64,000 nt of DNA from the NCBI GenBank assembly GCA_017473705.1, contig JAFUJQ010000014.1, positions 26,403-90,402 on the forward strand, read 5' to 3'. Position 1 is the stretch's first letter. Each line of letters starts with the position of its first letter. This document shows, piece after piece, positions 24,159 through 33,020 of the stretch. The stretch is from Bacteroidales bacterium (lineage in GTDB: Bacteria > Bacteroidota > Bacteroidia > Bacteroidales > UBA932). A program made the position numbers and the translations under genes. The notes beneath the pieces are model-generated. The model was not told the origin of the DNA. It worked only from the letters and a program-made list of their open reading frames with translations, and ran no database searches.

Positions 24159-26009
24159 TTAATTTCCTGTCTTTGAGTCTATTACTTCAACGATGTCTAC
24201 TACAGGCCTGTCTGCGTATCTGCCGAATGTCGTCTTGCAAAGAGGGCAGGCCGTGACTATTGCGTCCGGATTGTCCGCAGTCAGATTGTTGATTGCATTT
24301 TCTGTCATCAGCTTTCTCTGTTCGAATCCCAGGCTCAGGCTGCCGAGGCTGCCTCCGCAGCAGATGCTTTCCTTTCCGGATTTCGCACCCTCGACAAGTT
24401 GTCCGGCAGCGGCAACGACTCTGCGAGGCTGTTCATAGATTCCGCATCCTCTTCCAAGTTCGCATGGATCATGGTAGGCATAGCGGACATCCGAACTTTC
24501 TACGTGAAGTCTGCCTTCTGCAATAAGCCTGTCCATATATTCGCTGTGGTGAATTATTTCTATTCCTTCAAGCTCGTACTCTTCCTTGAATACCTTCAGA
24601 CATATAGGACAGCTGAGAAGAAGGGTAGTTGCTCCGGATGCCTTTATGATGTTGGTGTTCTTGCGGATCATCTCCTTGGCAGGGGCTTTTCTTCCGGCCA
24701 TAAGCATAGGCCTTCCGCAGCATATTCCGCCGTCTTTGTCCATCATTTCGTAGCTTACTCCTGCTTTTCTGAGTACTGACTCCATTGATTTTCTTATTCC
24801 CGGAGTTAATGCGGTCATACATCCTGCAAAATATAGAACTCTCTCATTATTAGTATTTGAAACAACATTGTTTTCAGTGCTAACAAAATTGTTAACCGCC
24901 AAAATCGCAGAATTTTCATCAATATTCGAGTAATCAGGAGTTAAATTATATGGTCTGATAGACCTCTGGGCGATCCTGATCCTGTCACCTTCAACACCGA
25001 CCGGACATACAGCAGTACACTTGCCGCAAAGCAGACATTTATCGCTGATTTCTTCAATGCGTCTTTCGTTGCTTCGCTTTATCTGGCGGTTAAGGTATAC
25101 GGTGGCATCCTTGCTGTTTGCCTTCACCACACCCATAGGGCAGGCATCGATGCAGACTCCGCAGCTTGGACATGAATATACCTGCAGACGGGAGATTCCT
25201 TTGCGAGCATGCCTTACCGGAATCCCCGCATTCCTCATAGGTATGAGCAGGATCTCAGCTGGGATGTGCATGTATCTGCTGAAAGGCAGGATGCACATGA
25301 ATATGCACAGGGCTATTGAATATGCCCACCAGGTAGGCAGCATGTTCATCTGGTCACTCAGGAAGGAGTGGAGCACCAGATTGAGTGATTTGGTGAGGAA
25401 TGATCCTCCGCTGATGTCGGCTGTAAAGCCTTCAGCAAGGAGCCTGAGCGGGAAAATAGCCCAAAGAGAGTATAGTCCTATCAGGTCAGTAAGGCTGGCT
25501 CTGGTGGTGCGCCTCATTCCGAATATTCTTGAACGGGCCCTCTTTATTATAGCCAGAACGATGCCGCTGAGCACTACCAGAAGAAAGAAGTCCATCAGGA
25601 AGAAGAAGAATGATCCCTTCATGGTGCTGTCGGTGACTGCGACAAAATATCTGAAGAATATCGGATACCAGATCTGATGCACCCGCTGGGGGGTGTACAG
25701 GAACACCTCTATATGTCCTATGACAATCAGCATGAACCATCCGAACGCTATGCTCGAGTGCATGTATCCCAGCAGCTTGTTTCTTTTCCATAACTTTACG
25801 TGGAAGAGGCAGTCGCAGAACCAGTCCCTGATGTTCTTGAGCATGATCTTCGGATTGAGGAATGACAGGAAGAACTTTTTCCTGTCATCCGGAGTCAGCT
25901 GGAATATGATCCTGACCGCTCCGATCAGGCACCAGCCCAGAACGAAGAGCATTCCGAACATGAACGGAAGGACGAAAGTGTTGAATCCGGAAAGGTAAAT
26001 CTCTCTCAT
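24159..26009 (-). CDS. Membrane-bound DsrMK/HdrDE-like reductase, fused
   Basis: A 616-aa electron-transfer protein. The N-terminal half has five or more membrane helices like NarI/DsrM b-type cytochromes, with His candidates in MHSSIAFGWFMLIVIGHIE (about 83-101). Then two 4Fe-4S motifs, CPSCGVCIDACP (about 282) and CLLCGKCTAVCP (about 324). Finally two complete CCG domains: GICCGRP...CPICL and SICCGGS...CPLCK, the cluster-binding modules of HdrD/DsrK. This architecture links the quinone pool to thiol-disulfide or sulfur chemistry. Cytochrome and reductase subunits, usually separate, are fused. It overlaps the HdrC-like gene by 4 bp. The natural substrate is unknown. Confidence 0.85.
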   Translation of the reverse strand: MREIYLSGFNTFVLPFMFGMLFVLGWCLIGAVRIIFQLTPDDRKKFFLSFLNPKIMLKNIRDWFCDCLFHVKLWKRNKLLGYMHSSIAFGWFMLIVIGHIEVFLYTPQRVHQIWYPIFFRYFVAVTDSTMKGSFFFFLMDFFLLVVLSGIVLAIIKRARSRIFGMRRTTRASLTDLIGLYSLWAIFPLRLLAEGFTADISGGSFLTKSLNLVLHSFLSDQMNMLPTWWAYSIALCIFMCILPFSRYMHIPAEILLIPMRNAGIPVRHARKGISRLQVYSCPSCGVCIDACPMGVVKANSKDATVYLNRQIKRSNERRIEEISDKCLLCGKCTAVCPVGVEGDRIRIAQRSIRPYNLTPDYSNIDENSAILAVNNFVSTENNVVSNTNNERVLYFAGCMTALTPGIRKSMESVLRKAGVSYEMMDKDGGICCGRPMLMAGRKAPAKEMIRKNTNIIKASGATTLLLSCPICLKVFKEEYELEGIEIIHHSEYMDRLIAEGRLHVESSDVRYAYHDPCELGRGCGIYEQPRRVVAAAGQLVEGAKSGKESICCGGSLGSLSLGFEQRKLMTENAINNLTADNPDAIVTACPLCKTTFGRYADRPVVDIVEVIDSKTGN

Positions 26010-26344
26010 CGCTTTTCCTCCTTCTCATATATCCTGCTGATGGTCAGCACTATGCGTCTTGTGTTTATGCCTCGGGGGCATACCATTGTGCATTTGCCGC
26101 AAAGCATGCAGTTGGACATAAGCCTGAATGCTTCCTCTTCCTTGCCTCTCTGCAGATTCAGCAATACCTTGCGTATGCTCATGCCTGAGAATTGAGCTGC
26201 AGGGCAGGTTGCGCTGCAGGATCCGCAGGACATGCATCGCAGCGCATCCGGTTCGATCGAGCACAGCTCCTCGAACCTGCTTCTGTCTACCTTGTCCAGG
26301 TTTATTGCAGAACTTGGCGAAAGTCTGAATCCGAACCCGTTCAT
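26006..26344 (-). CDS. HdrC-like 4Fe-4S protein (small)
   Basis: A 112-aa protein with two tetracysteine motifs, CMSCGSCSATCP (Cys37, 40, 43, 47) and CMLCGKCTMVCP (Cys79, 82, 85, 89), separated by the MSIRKVLLNLQRGKEEEAF helix. This is the HdrC arrangement. It would relay electrons between the HdrA-like flavoprotein and the membrane HdrD-like reductase. It overlaps both neighbours by 4 bp (start and stop codons interlocked), which implies strict co-translation in one complex. Confidence 0.88.
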   Translation of the reverse strand: MNGFGFRLSPSSAINLDKVDRSRFEELCSIEPDALRCMSCGSCSATCPAAQFSGMSIRKVLLNLQRGKEEEAFRLMSNCMLCGKCTMVCPRGINTRRIVLTISRIYEKEEKR

Positions 26345-27363
26345 TTCTCCTGCGATGTTATGTGTGAATGTATGTCCAGGACCGCAGACCTTGCCTCTGC
26401 AAGTGTTTCGGGCACTGTTTTAGGGCCTGTGCATGCTCCCGCATAGAAGATTCCCTTTTTCGGAGATGCTGTTATGTGGAATACATTGTCGCTGCTCTTG
26501 AGGAAGCCGTCCGAATCGATCGGCAGGGCCATCATGGACGCAGTCTTGCTGCTGTCAGGATTGCATACCATTCCAGACATGAGCACTAGCAGGTCGAGTG
26601 TGACCTTTATCGGTTTTCCTGCAAGTGTGTCTTCTGCCTTCACTATGACTTTGCCTTCGATGTTTTCCCCGACTTCTGACACACGTCCTCTGATGAAGTG
26701 TATGCCATGATCGCGCTGGGCCTTGGTGTAGAAGTCCTCGAATTTCTTTCCGAAGAGTCTGAGGTCCATATAGAAGCAGTATATCTGTGCGTCAGGGAAT
26801 TTCTCCTTCAGTTCTATGGCCTGCTTGATTGCCGTGATGCAGCATACTTTAGAGCACTGGGAGTTTCTTGCCTTCTCGTCTCTCGAACCTACGCAGTGGA
26901 CGAATCCAATTGCATTCATTGGGGATTCGTCTATGCGTTTGTCCTGTCCGGTATTAAACCAATGCTCCAAGTCTGAATTGGTAATCACTTGGTTGTAAAT
27001 TCCGTATCCATACTCTTCCTTCTTTGATGCTTCGAAAAGTCTGAAGCCTGTTGTCATCAGGATATACTTCGTGATGATGGATATTCCGTTTGACAGCATG
27101 ATGTTGTAACTGTCCTTCAGACGATTGATGAAGGAAACCTCGGTATTGAGGAATATGTTTGCATCCTTGCTTGATGCTATGAGTTCGTCAACAAGATCTT
27201 TTGCCGGTGTCAGGTCAGGAAAGAGCTTATGCCAGTTGGCCACATGGCCACCCAGATGGTCACTCTTTTCGATGATTATCGGTGAGTAGCCGAGTTTGAG
27301 CAGGTTTGATGCCGCCTCAAGTCCGGCGATTCCGCCTCCTATTATGACTATTATCTCTTTCAT
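26341..27363 (-). CDS. HdrA/QmoA-like flavoprotein
   Basis: FAD-binding subunit, 340 aa, with the dinucleotide motif IGGGIAGLEAA (8-18) at the N-terminus. The segment FVHCVGSRDEKARNSQCSKVCC (about 154-175) is the cysteine block typical of HdrA and QmoA proteins, and YAGACTGPKTVPETLAEA near the C-terminus closes the FAD domain. Shorter than methanogen HdrA, it lacks the extra ferredoxin domains, more like the small QmoA form. It lies between HdrB- and HdrC-like genes. Electron donor (ferredoxin, NADH or a thiol) cannot be read from the sequence. Confidence 0.87.
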   Translation of the reverse strand: MKEIIVIIGGGIAGLEAASNLLKLGYSPIIIEKSDHLGGHVANWHKLFPDLTPAKDLVDELIASSKDANIFLNTEVSFINRLKDSYNIMLSNGISIITKYILMTTGFRLFEASKKEEYGYGIYNQVITNSDLEHWFNTGQDKRIDESPMNAIGFVHCVGSRDEKARNSQCSKVCCITAIKQAIELKEKFPDAQIYCFYMDLRLFGKKFEDFYTKAQRDHGIHFIRGRVSEVGENIEGKVIVKAEDTLAGKPIKVTLDLLVLMSGMVCNPDSSKTASMMALPIDSDGFLKSSDNVFHITASPKKGIFYAGACTGPKTVPETLAEARSAVLDIHSHITSQEK

Positions 27364-27383
27364 TTCGGTTCAGGTTGATTGGT

Positions 27384-28454
27384 TCAGAAGCATTTGATGC
27401 TTGTCGGAAGCTCCGGCTTCAGCAGGTCTTTCTTGTCAATGCCCTTATACTTGTCCTCAAGATTGTATTCGATGCCGATCTTGTCCAGAAGCGGCTCTAC
27501 CGCCACCTGATGTAGCTGCAGTCCGAGATCCCAAGGGTCATATCCGAGTACAAGGCCCGCCACTTCCTCGTATGTAAGTACTGGAATTCCGCATCCGTTC
27601 TCTCCGTATGTCTTACCTTCCATTTCCGCAATGACATACTGCCATCTGTCAAGGAAGTATGGGCATCCGGGGCAGTTGGTTATGATCATATCTGGCTTGT
27701 AAGGTTCCATGGACTCAAACTTCTTGTGGGTGTTTGAGAGTGAATATCCTCTGTTTGCCTTGACATGATACTGTCTGAATCCATATCCGCAGCAGTGGCG
27801 ACGTTCAGGGTAGTCAATCACATTGCCTCCCCATGCCTCCACCATGCCTGTCAGCACATATGGGTATTCGGCTCCGCCTACGCCTTTGGAAGGGAACATC
27901 TTCGAATAGTGGCAGCCGATGTGCTCCACGACGCGAAGCGGCTCGCCGGTCTCCTTGTTTATAAGGTGGAATTTCGCCTTCTCGGCGATCTCATTGCGAT
28001 ATTTATATATAAGGTCGCTTGAATGGGCGAGGTATTTGGGCTTGTTGAACTCCTTGCGGCATGATTTCCAAAGCATTTCCCTGATCTTGGCCTCCAGTTC
28101 CGGGAACTCGTGCCATGTCTCGAGAATTTCGGTGTAATTTCCGAAGGAAGTGATGCATGAGGCCACATAATTTTCATATCCGGCCTCTGTCATGAGTGCA
28201 AACTGTCTCGCCACGATTGTCATCGCAGTCTCCTGCGGTATCGTGTCGCAGTGGTATGCAATGCCTCCGCATGTCGTGTGGTGCTCGTTTTCATGGAAAT
28301 CCTTGCCGAGCACATTGCGGCATATCTCAAGAAACATCTTCTCTGAAGCGGGGAAGAAGTTCTGCCTGATGCAGCTTCTTACATAATACCAGTGATCATC
28401 GGGGATCTCTTTCTGGTAGTCGCTCCATATTTTCTGCTTTCCTTGGTAGATCAT
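27384..28454 (-). CDS. HdrB-like CCG-domain protein
   Basis: A 356-aa protein with the C-terminal CCG domain complete: Cys181, Cys221-Cys222 and CPGC at 261-264. These residues hold the non-cubane [4Fe-4S] cluster that splits disulfides in methanogen HdrB. The N-terminal CCG domain seems degenerate: only Cys28, Cys62 (TCGG) and Cys100 (SCITS) remain. So one active cluster may be present instead of two. It is flanked by HdrC-like (2 bp gap) and HdrA-like (20 bp gap) genes. Probably the catalytic subunit of a soluble Hdr-like module. Confidence 0.85.
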   Translation of the reverse strand: MIYQGKQKIWSDYQKEIPDDHWYYVRSCIRQNFFPASEKMFLEICRNVLGKDFHENEHHTTCGGIAYHCDTIPQETAMTIVARQFALMTEAGYENYVASCITSFGNYTEILETWHEFPELEAKIREMLWKSCRKEFNKPKYLAHSSDLIYKYRNEIAEKAKFHLINKETGEPLRVVEHIGCHYSKMFPSKGVGGAEYPYVLTGMVEAWGGNVIDYPERRHCCGYGFRQYHVKANRGYSLSNTHKKFESMEPYKPDMIITNCPGCPYFLDRWQYVIAEMEGKTYGENGCGIPVLTYEEVAGLVLGYDPWDLGLQLHQVAVEPLLDKIGIEYNLEDKYKGIDKKDLLKPELPTSIKCF

Positions 28455-28456
28455 GA

Positions 28457-29155
28457 TCAGTCGTTGTTAAAATGACCTTCCGAGCAGTACTCGAAAGTGT
28501 GTCGGTAATATTCTTCCATAGTCATTACCATCTCCTCAGCCTTTTCCTTTGAATATTTCTCTATGGTCTCGATCCTTTCGGTGGCTCCGGTGACATCAAA
28601 GATGCTCTTCAGCTCGTCAAGGTCTTCCTGCGGGATGGCCCTCAATGCTCCCGGACCCTTGCCCTTGTAATTGCCTCCGTTTCTTGCAAAGCTGTCTTCG
28701 AAGTGCTCCGTATGCCATTTCCACACAGGCCCTGCCTCTATGTGGTCTTCCCAGCTGAATGTATCCGGATATATGCAGTATCCGTAGTTCAATATGTTGC
28801 CGGTCATTATCTTGGTGAGAGGGTAGAGCTGTCTTCCTTTTTCCGATTCCGCAAAATATCCCAGCTTTGCGGACAGGTTGCGCAATGCCATTATCACCAG
28901 GCCTGGTCCGTTCTTGCGAGGGCATCGTGTCAGGCACGACAGACATTCTCCGCAATACCATATGACATCGCTCTTGAGGAGCTTTTCTATCTCCTCGTCG
29001 TCTCCACGCTGTACCGTGTCCACGATCTTTCGTGGATCGTAGCGGTAGAATTCGGCTGCAGGGCATATGGCTGTGCAGGTGCCGCAGTTGATGCAGGTCT
29101 TCAGACCTTCCTTGACCCTGTAGTCCTCCCTGAGCATATCAAAAAGCTTTCCCAT
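28457..29155 (-). CDS. HdrC-like 4Fe-4S protein with long C-terminal extension
   Basis: A 232-aa iron-sulfur protein: CINCGTCTAICP (Cys21, 24, 27, 31) and WYCGECLSCLTRCP (about 67-80), as in HdrC. The remaining 150 residues carry no further Cys motif and are rich in aromatic and acidic residues, unlike the short methanogen subunit. First Hdr-like gene of the operon, 4 bp after the antiporter gene. It should pair with the HdrB-like protein encoded next, the other HdrC-like protein pairing with the membrane reductase. Confidence 0.86.
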   Translation of the reverse strand: MGKLFDMLREDYRVKEGLKTCINCGTCTAICPAAEFYRYDPRKIVDTVQRGDDEEIEKLLKSDVIWYCGECLSCLTRCPRKNGPGLVIMALRNLSAKLGYFAESEKGRQLYPLTKIMTGNILNYGYCIYPDTFSWEDHIEAGPVWKWHTEHFEDSFARNGGNYKGKGPGALRAIPQEDLDELKSIFDVTGATERIETIEKYSKEKAEEMVMTMEEYYRHTFEYCSEGHFNND

Positions 29156-29159
29156 ATCC

Positions 29160-30125
29160 TTACGCGTTGATCATCAGCCACACCATGTAGCCGATTTCTA
29201 TGATAATGAAAATGACTCCTTCGGTCCTGTCAAGCTTGTCTTTCTTGAAAGTATAAGCTGTGAGCATGAGAAGAAGTGCAGATGCCAGCACGACTCCCAT
29301 ATCCACTAAAGTGATTCCAGCGAATGAAAGCGGGTGGATAAGGGCCGAGCCTCCGAGAATCATGAGTACGTTGGAGATGTTCGAGCCGAGAATGTTTCCC
29401 AGCGCCATCTGACCGCGTCCTTTTTGAGCAGCCACCACGCATGTTGCGAGCTCCGGAAGTGAAGTGCCTGCAGACATGATAGTGATTGCTATGAATTTCT
29501 CTGACAGGTTGAAATACTGTGCGACAGCAGTCGCCGAGTTGACAAACAGGCGTCCTCCGCCCACGAGCGCAAGCAGACCGACACCTATGAATGTGATTGC
29601 AAGTCCGGTGCTCAAAGTCTTGACTTCGCCTTCTTCAGCGGGGGTTTTGTCGGCTCCTCTGGTGAATGACTTCCACATGTAGAATGCAAAGATTGCAAGC
29701 ATCAGGGCTCCATCCCATCTTGATATTTCGTTGAAGCCGACCCCGAAAAGTGTGTGCTTCATTCCCAATATCAGAAGAAGTAGGGTTACGCCGATATTCA
29801 GCGGGATATCTCTCTTGCGGTTCTGTCTGGTGATGGTCAGGGGACAGATAAGCGCCGTGATTCCGAGAATCATCAGTACGTTGAATATGTTAGAACCTAT
29901 GATGTTGCCTATGGCCATTTCTGATTTTCCCTGGAAGGCGGATATGAAGCTTACCACCATTTCCGGGGCTGAAGTTCCGATACCTACTATTGTGAGGCCT
30001 ATCACGAATTCGCTGAGACCGGTCTTTCTTGCAATGCTTGTCGCGCCTTCAACAAGCCAGTTGGCGCCGAACAGGATAAGGCCAAGTCCGGCAGCAAGAC
30101 ATATCAATTGAACAAATAACTCCAT
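29160..30125 (-). CDS. CaCA-family calcium/sodium antiporter (copy 1)
   Basis: YrbG-like cation/Ca2+ antiporter, 321 aa and about ten membrane helices. Both alpha-repeat signatures are present: GTSAPEMVVS (about 50) and GTSLPELATC (about 215), with IGSNIFNVLMILG and LGSNISNVLMILGG. It is the promoter-proximal gene of the leftward operon, only 4 bp from the HdrC-like gene, so it is very likely cotranscribed with the redox genes. A second paralogue is at 34840. Na+ or H+ coupling cannot be distinguished. Confidence 0.92.
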   Translation of the reverse strand: MELFVQLICLAAGLGLILFGANWLVEGATSIARKTGLSEFVIGLTIVGIGTSAPEMVVSFISAFQGKSEMAIGNIIGSNIFNVLMILGITALICPLTITRQNRKRDIPLNIGVTLLLLILGMKHTLFGVGFNEISRWDGALMLAIFAFYMWKSFTRGADKTPAEEGEVKTLSTGLAITFIGVGLLALVGGGRLFVNSATAVAQYFNLSEKFIAITIMSAGTSLPELATCVVAAQKGRGQMALGNILGSNISNVLMILGGSALIHPLSFAGITLVDMGVVLASALLLMLTAYTFKKDKLDRTEGVIFIIIEIGYMVWLMINA

Positions 30126-30145
30126 TATAGTAAATTCTAACCTAG

Positions 30146-30182
30146 CAAAGTTACAAAAAATCTGTTGAAATGGTTATATTTG
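30146..30182. promoter_or_regulatory. Divergent -7 elements for the antiporter-hdr operon and nfeD
   Basis: TAACTTTG on the minus strand at 30153-30146 (antiporter, Hdr-like genes, cysteate synthase, mscS) and TATATTTG on the plus strand at 30175-30182 (NfeD protease). Both are perfect TAnnTTTG matches; -33 elements are unclear. No other promoter-like site was recognised between 30146 and the mscS end, so eight genes may depend on this one. Confidence 0.55.
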
Positions 30183-30210
30183 TTCCATTAACCGACCCCA
30201 ATAGGACAAT

Positions 30211-31536
30211 ATGAAACGAATATTTACAGTCATCGCAATGTTGTCACTTGCATTATGTGCCTTCTCAAGTGATTCTCTGACGGTCTTCTACAGGATCAGG
30301 CTTGATATGGACATTGACAAGGCGGCTCAACGCAAGGTTGTGACCGGTCTGGAGAAGGCTATGAAGGCAGAGGCGGATGTGGTCCTGCTTGATCTTGATA
30401 CATATGGAGGAGCCGTTGATGCTGCAGACAGCATCAGATCGGCGATTCTCAGGTATGAGAAGCCGGTGGTCGCTTATGTCAACATGCAGGCAGCATCGGC
30501 GGGTGCGCTGATCAGCATAGCATGTGATTCGATTTACATGAAGACCGGAAGCTCCATCGGAGCTGCGACAGTTGTCGATCAAAGCGGAAACGTCATGCCG
30601 GACAAATATCAGTCATTCATGAGAGGAATGATGCGCTCGACTGCACAGGCAAAGGGAAGAAATCCTGAGATTGCTGAGGCGATGGTCGATACTGCAGGCG
30701 TCCTGAGCCTGACACCGGAAGAGGCCGTAAAGGTCGGATATTGCGAAGGAATATATGAAAGCGAAGTTGAAGTTGCAGAGGCGGTGAGCGGGGATAATGG
30801 ATTTATTATCAGGAATATGAAAGACGATATGACTTGGATTGACCGTCTTATCCAGTTCTTGCTGAATCCGCTTCTTCAGTCAATCTTCATGATGATGATC
30901 ATAGGAGGAATCTTCGTAGAGATCAGGACCCCTGGCATAGGACTTCCGTTGGTAACTGCTATAGTAGGTGCCCTTTTATATTTCGCTCCCGCTTATGTCG
31001 GTCATCTTGCTGAGCATTGGGAGATCCTGATGTTTGTAATCGGATTGATTCTCATAGGTCTGGAGATATTCGTCATACCCGGATTCGGCGTATGTGGGAT
31101 ATCAGGTATTGTCATTGTGGTCATCTCGCTCGCATTGGCGATGGTGGACAATGTGGAATTCCACCGCTGGGACGGGACATTCAGCCTGGAGCCGGTGCTG
31201 ATGCCATTGGGAATAGTCATAATATCTTCCGCAGCGGCAGTCTTTGGCTCGGTCTGGCTTGTGCGTAAGCTCTATCCTACAAGGACATTTGACCATATCG
31301 CTCTCCGACAGGAAATGAAGGCGTCTGAAGGGTTTACAGGTGTGGTGTCCGGACTGGAATCACTTGTCGGTGAGACAGTTGAAGTATTCACAGATATGCG
31401 TCCGAGCGGAAAGGTAAAGACCGCTGACGGCAGAATCCTGGAAGCGACATTGAAATTCGGTGGCTTCGCTTCCAAAGGTCAGACCCTGAAAGTTCTCTCC
31501 GCCGAACAAGGCAGATTATATTGTGATCATGATTAA
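30211..31536 (+). CDS. NfeD-type membrane serine protease (ClpP-like)
   Basis: Membrane-bound serine protease of the NfeD/SppA-ClpP class, 441 aa. The signal sequence MKRIFTVIAMLSLALCAFSS is followed by a ClpP-fold domain with TYGGAVDAA (about 66-74) and the nucleophile region NMQAASAGALIS (about 91-102), where Ser is expected to act with a downstream Lys. Four or more membrane helices (about 220-360) and a C-terminal NfeD OB-fold domain follow. It usually works with SPFH/stomatin proteins in membrane quality control; none is encoded next to it here. Confidence 0.87.
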   Translation: MKRIFTVIAMLSLALCAFSSDSLTVFYRIRLDMDIDKAAQRKVVTGLEKAMKAEADVVLLDLDTYGGAVDAADSIRSAILRYEKPVVAYVNMQAASAGALISIACDSIYMKTGSSIGAATVVDQSGNVMPDKYQSFMRGMMRSTAQAKGRNPEIAEAMVDTAGVLSLTPEEAVKVGYCEGIYESEVEVAEAVSGDNGFIIRNMKDDMTWIDRLIQFLLNPLLQSIFMMMIIGGIFVEIRTPGIGLPLVTAIVGALLYFAPAYVGHLAEHWEILMFVIGLILIGLEIFVIPGFGVCGISGIVIVVISLALAMVDNVEFHRWDGTFSLEPVLMPLGIVIISSAAAVFGSVWLVRKLYPTRTFDHIALRQEMKASEGFTGVVSGLESLVGETVEVFTDMRPSGKVKTADGRILEATLKFGGFASKGQTLKVLSAEQGRLYCDHD

Positions 31537-31574
31537 ACAGAAAAAGAGACTGAATCAGTCTCTTTTTCTGTTTA
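31534..31574. terminator. Bidirectional terminator made of two coding ends
   Basis: An 18-bp perfect inverted repeat (31534-31551 with 31557-31574) around a 5-nt centre. The left arm starts at the NfeD stop codon; the right arm encodes the last residues of RlmD (NRKRD and stop). T-runs flank both arms, so it can stop transcription from both sides. Confidence 0.85.
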
Positions 31575-32967
31575 GGGCGACTACGTTTTCTACGTGGTGA
31601 GTGTGCGGGAACATGTCCACCGGCCTTACTGCCGTTATCTCATAGTCTTTGCAGAGAATCTCGAGGTCACGGGCCTGTGACGCAGGATTGCAGCTGACGT
31701 AAACCATCCTGTCCGGAGCGGCGTTCAGGATCACCTGAGCGACATCCGGATGGATGCCGGCGCGAGGCGGGTCGAGGATGATGACATCCGGACGGCCGTG
31801 CTCCTGGACGAACGCGTCTGTGAGGATGTCCTTCATGTCACCGGCAAAGAACTCGCAGTTTGTTATGCCGTTGTTCGCGGCATTGATCTTTGCATCCTCA
31901 ATCGCCTCCGGAACATATTCGATGCCGATAACCTTTGATGCCTGGCGTGAAACGAACTGGGCGATTGTGCCTGTACCTGTATAGAGGTCATAAACGACCT
32001 CTGAGCCTGTCAGAGCGGCATATTCGCGTGCTACACTATAGAGTTTGTATGCCTGCTTTGTATTGGTCTGATAGAAGGATTTAGGTCCGATCTTGAACTT
32101 CAGTCCTTCCATATATTCATATATTGCATCTTCTCCCTTATAGAGGACGCAGTCCTGGTCAGAAATCGAATCGTTCGCCTTGCCGTTGATGACATAGTAC
32201 AGTGAAGTGATCTGCGGGAACGTTGCAGCTACAGCATCAAGCAGGGCTGTGCGTGCCTCTGCATCTTCATGATAGAAGCAGATGATGAGCATTACATTTC
32301 CCGCTTCTGTAGTCCTTATGAACATATTGCGAAGGAAACCGACATGTTCACGGATGTTGAAGAATGACAGTCCATGCTCCAGGGCATAGTTCTTTATGAA
32401 CAGGCGGATCTCGTTTGACGGCTCCGGCTGGAGATAGCAGTGGTCGATGTCGAGAACCTTGTCGAAGAACCTTCCGACATGGAATCCGAGACCGTATTTC
32501 TCCTGCTCTGTCAGCGCCTCGGCGTCCTCGCTGTCGAATATCCATCTTCTCTGTGAGAAGGTGAATTCCAGCTTGTTACGATAATATGTGGTATCGTCTG
32601 AAGGGACGATAGGGGAGATTTCCGGCACCTCGAGATGACCTATGCGTACGAGCTGGTCGTAAACCTGCTGCTGCTTTGCCTGCAGCTGCATCTGGTACGG
32701 CAGCGGCTGCCACTTGCATCCTCCGCAAACACCGAAATGCTTGCAGAATGGCTCCAGACGATGTTCTGACGGCTTCACCATGCGGAGGATGAATCCTTCC
32801 ATATAGTTTTTCTTCTTCTTGGTCACCTTCACGTCAACGATGTCGCCGGGAACAGCGAACTGTACGAAAAGCACAGTGCCGTCAACTCTTGCCAGCGCCT
32901 TGCCTTCTGCGGCTACGGCCTCTATTGTGATGTTCTCCAGAATGATGTCTTGTTTCTTTCTTGCCAT
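31555..32967 (-). CDS. rlmD: 23S rRNA uracil-C5 methyltransferase RlmD
   Basis: SAM-dependent RumA/TrmA-family enzyme predicted to methylate U1939 of 23S rRNA (the RlmCD type is possible). 470 aa: N-terminal TRAM domain (about 1-65), 4Fe-4S cysteines in FCKHFGVCGGCKW (about 79-91), SAM-binding DLYTGTGT (about 320) and the catalytic SCNPASQARDL (about 427), with LDPPRAG (about 395). The C-terminal end is encoded within the terminator stem. A -7 element at 33055-33048 overlaps the hairpin of the upstream gene. Confidence 0.93.
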   Translation of the reverse strand: MARKKQDIILENITIEAVAAEGKALARVDGTVLFVQFAVPGDIVDVKVTKKKKNYMEGFILRMVKPSEHRLEPFCKHFGVCGGCKWQPLPYQMQLQAKQQQVYDQLVRIGHLEVPEISPIVPSDDTTYYRNKLEFTFSQRRWIFDSEDAEALTEQEKYGLGFHVGRFFDKVLDIDHCYLQPEPSNEIRLFIKNYALEHGLSFFNIREHVGFLRNMFIRTTEAGNVMLIICFYHEDAEARTALLDAVAATFPQITSLYYVINGKANDSISDQDCVLYKGEDAIYEYMEGLKFKIGPKSFYQTNTKQAYKLYSVAREYAALTGSEVVYDLYTGTGTIAQFVSRQASKVIGIEYVPEAIEDAKINAANNGITNCEFFAGDMKDILTDAFVQEHGRPDVIILDPPRAGIHPDVAQVILNAAPDRMVYVSCNPASQARDLEILCKDYEITAVRPVDMFPHTHHVENVVALNRKRD

Positions 32968-32985
32968 AATGTTGTCGGTTTATAT

Positions 32986-33015
32986 ATCCCTCGACTCGCT
33001 TCGCTCGCTTGGGAT
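32986..33015. repeat. REP-like intergenic sequence
   Basis: A GC-rich stretch ATCCC, then TCGACTCGCTTCGCTCGC, then a second half ending in GGGAT, resembling the dispersed short palindromic sequences with a CTTCGCTCGGGATGAC-like core found in many bacterial genomes. One copy is visible in the window. Whether it is repeated elsewhere in this genome was not tested. Confidence 0.4.
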
Positions 33016-33020
33016 GACAA

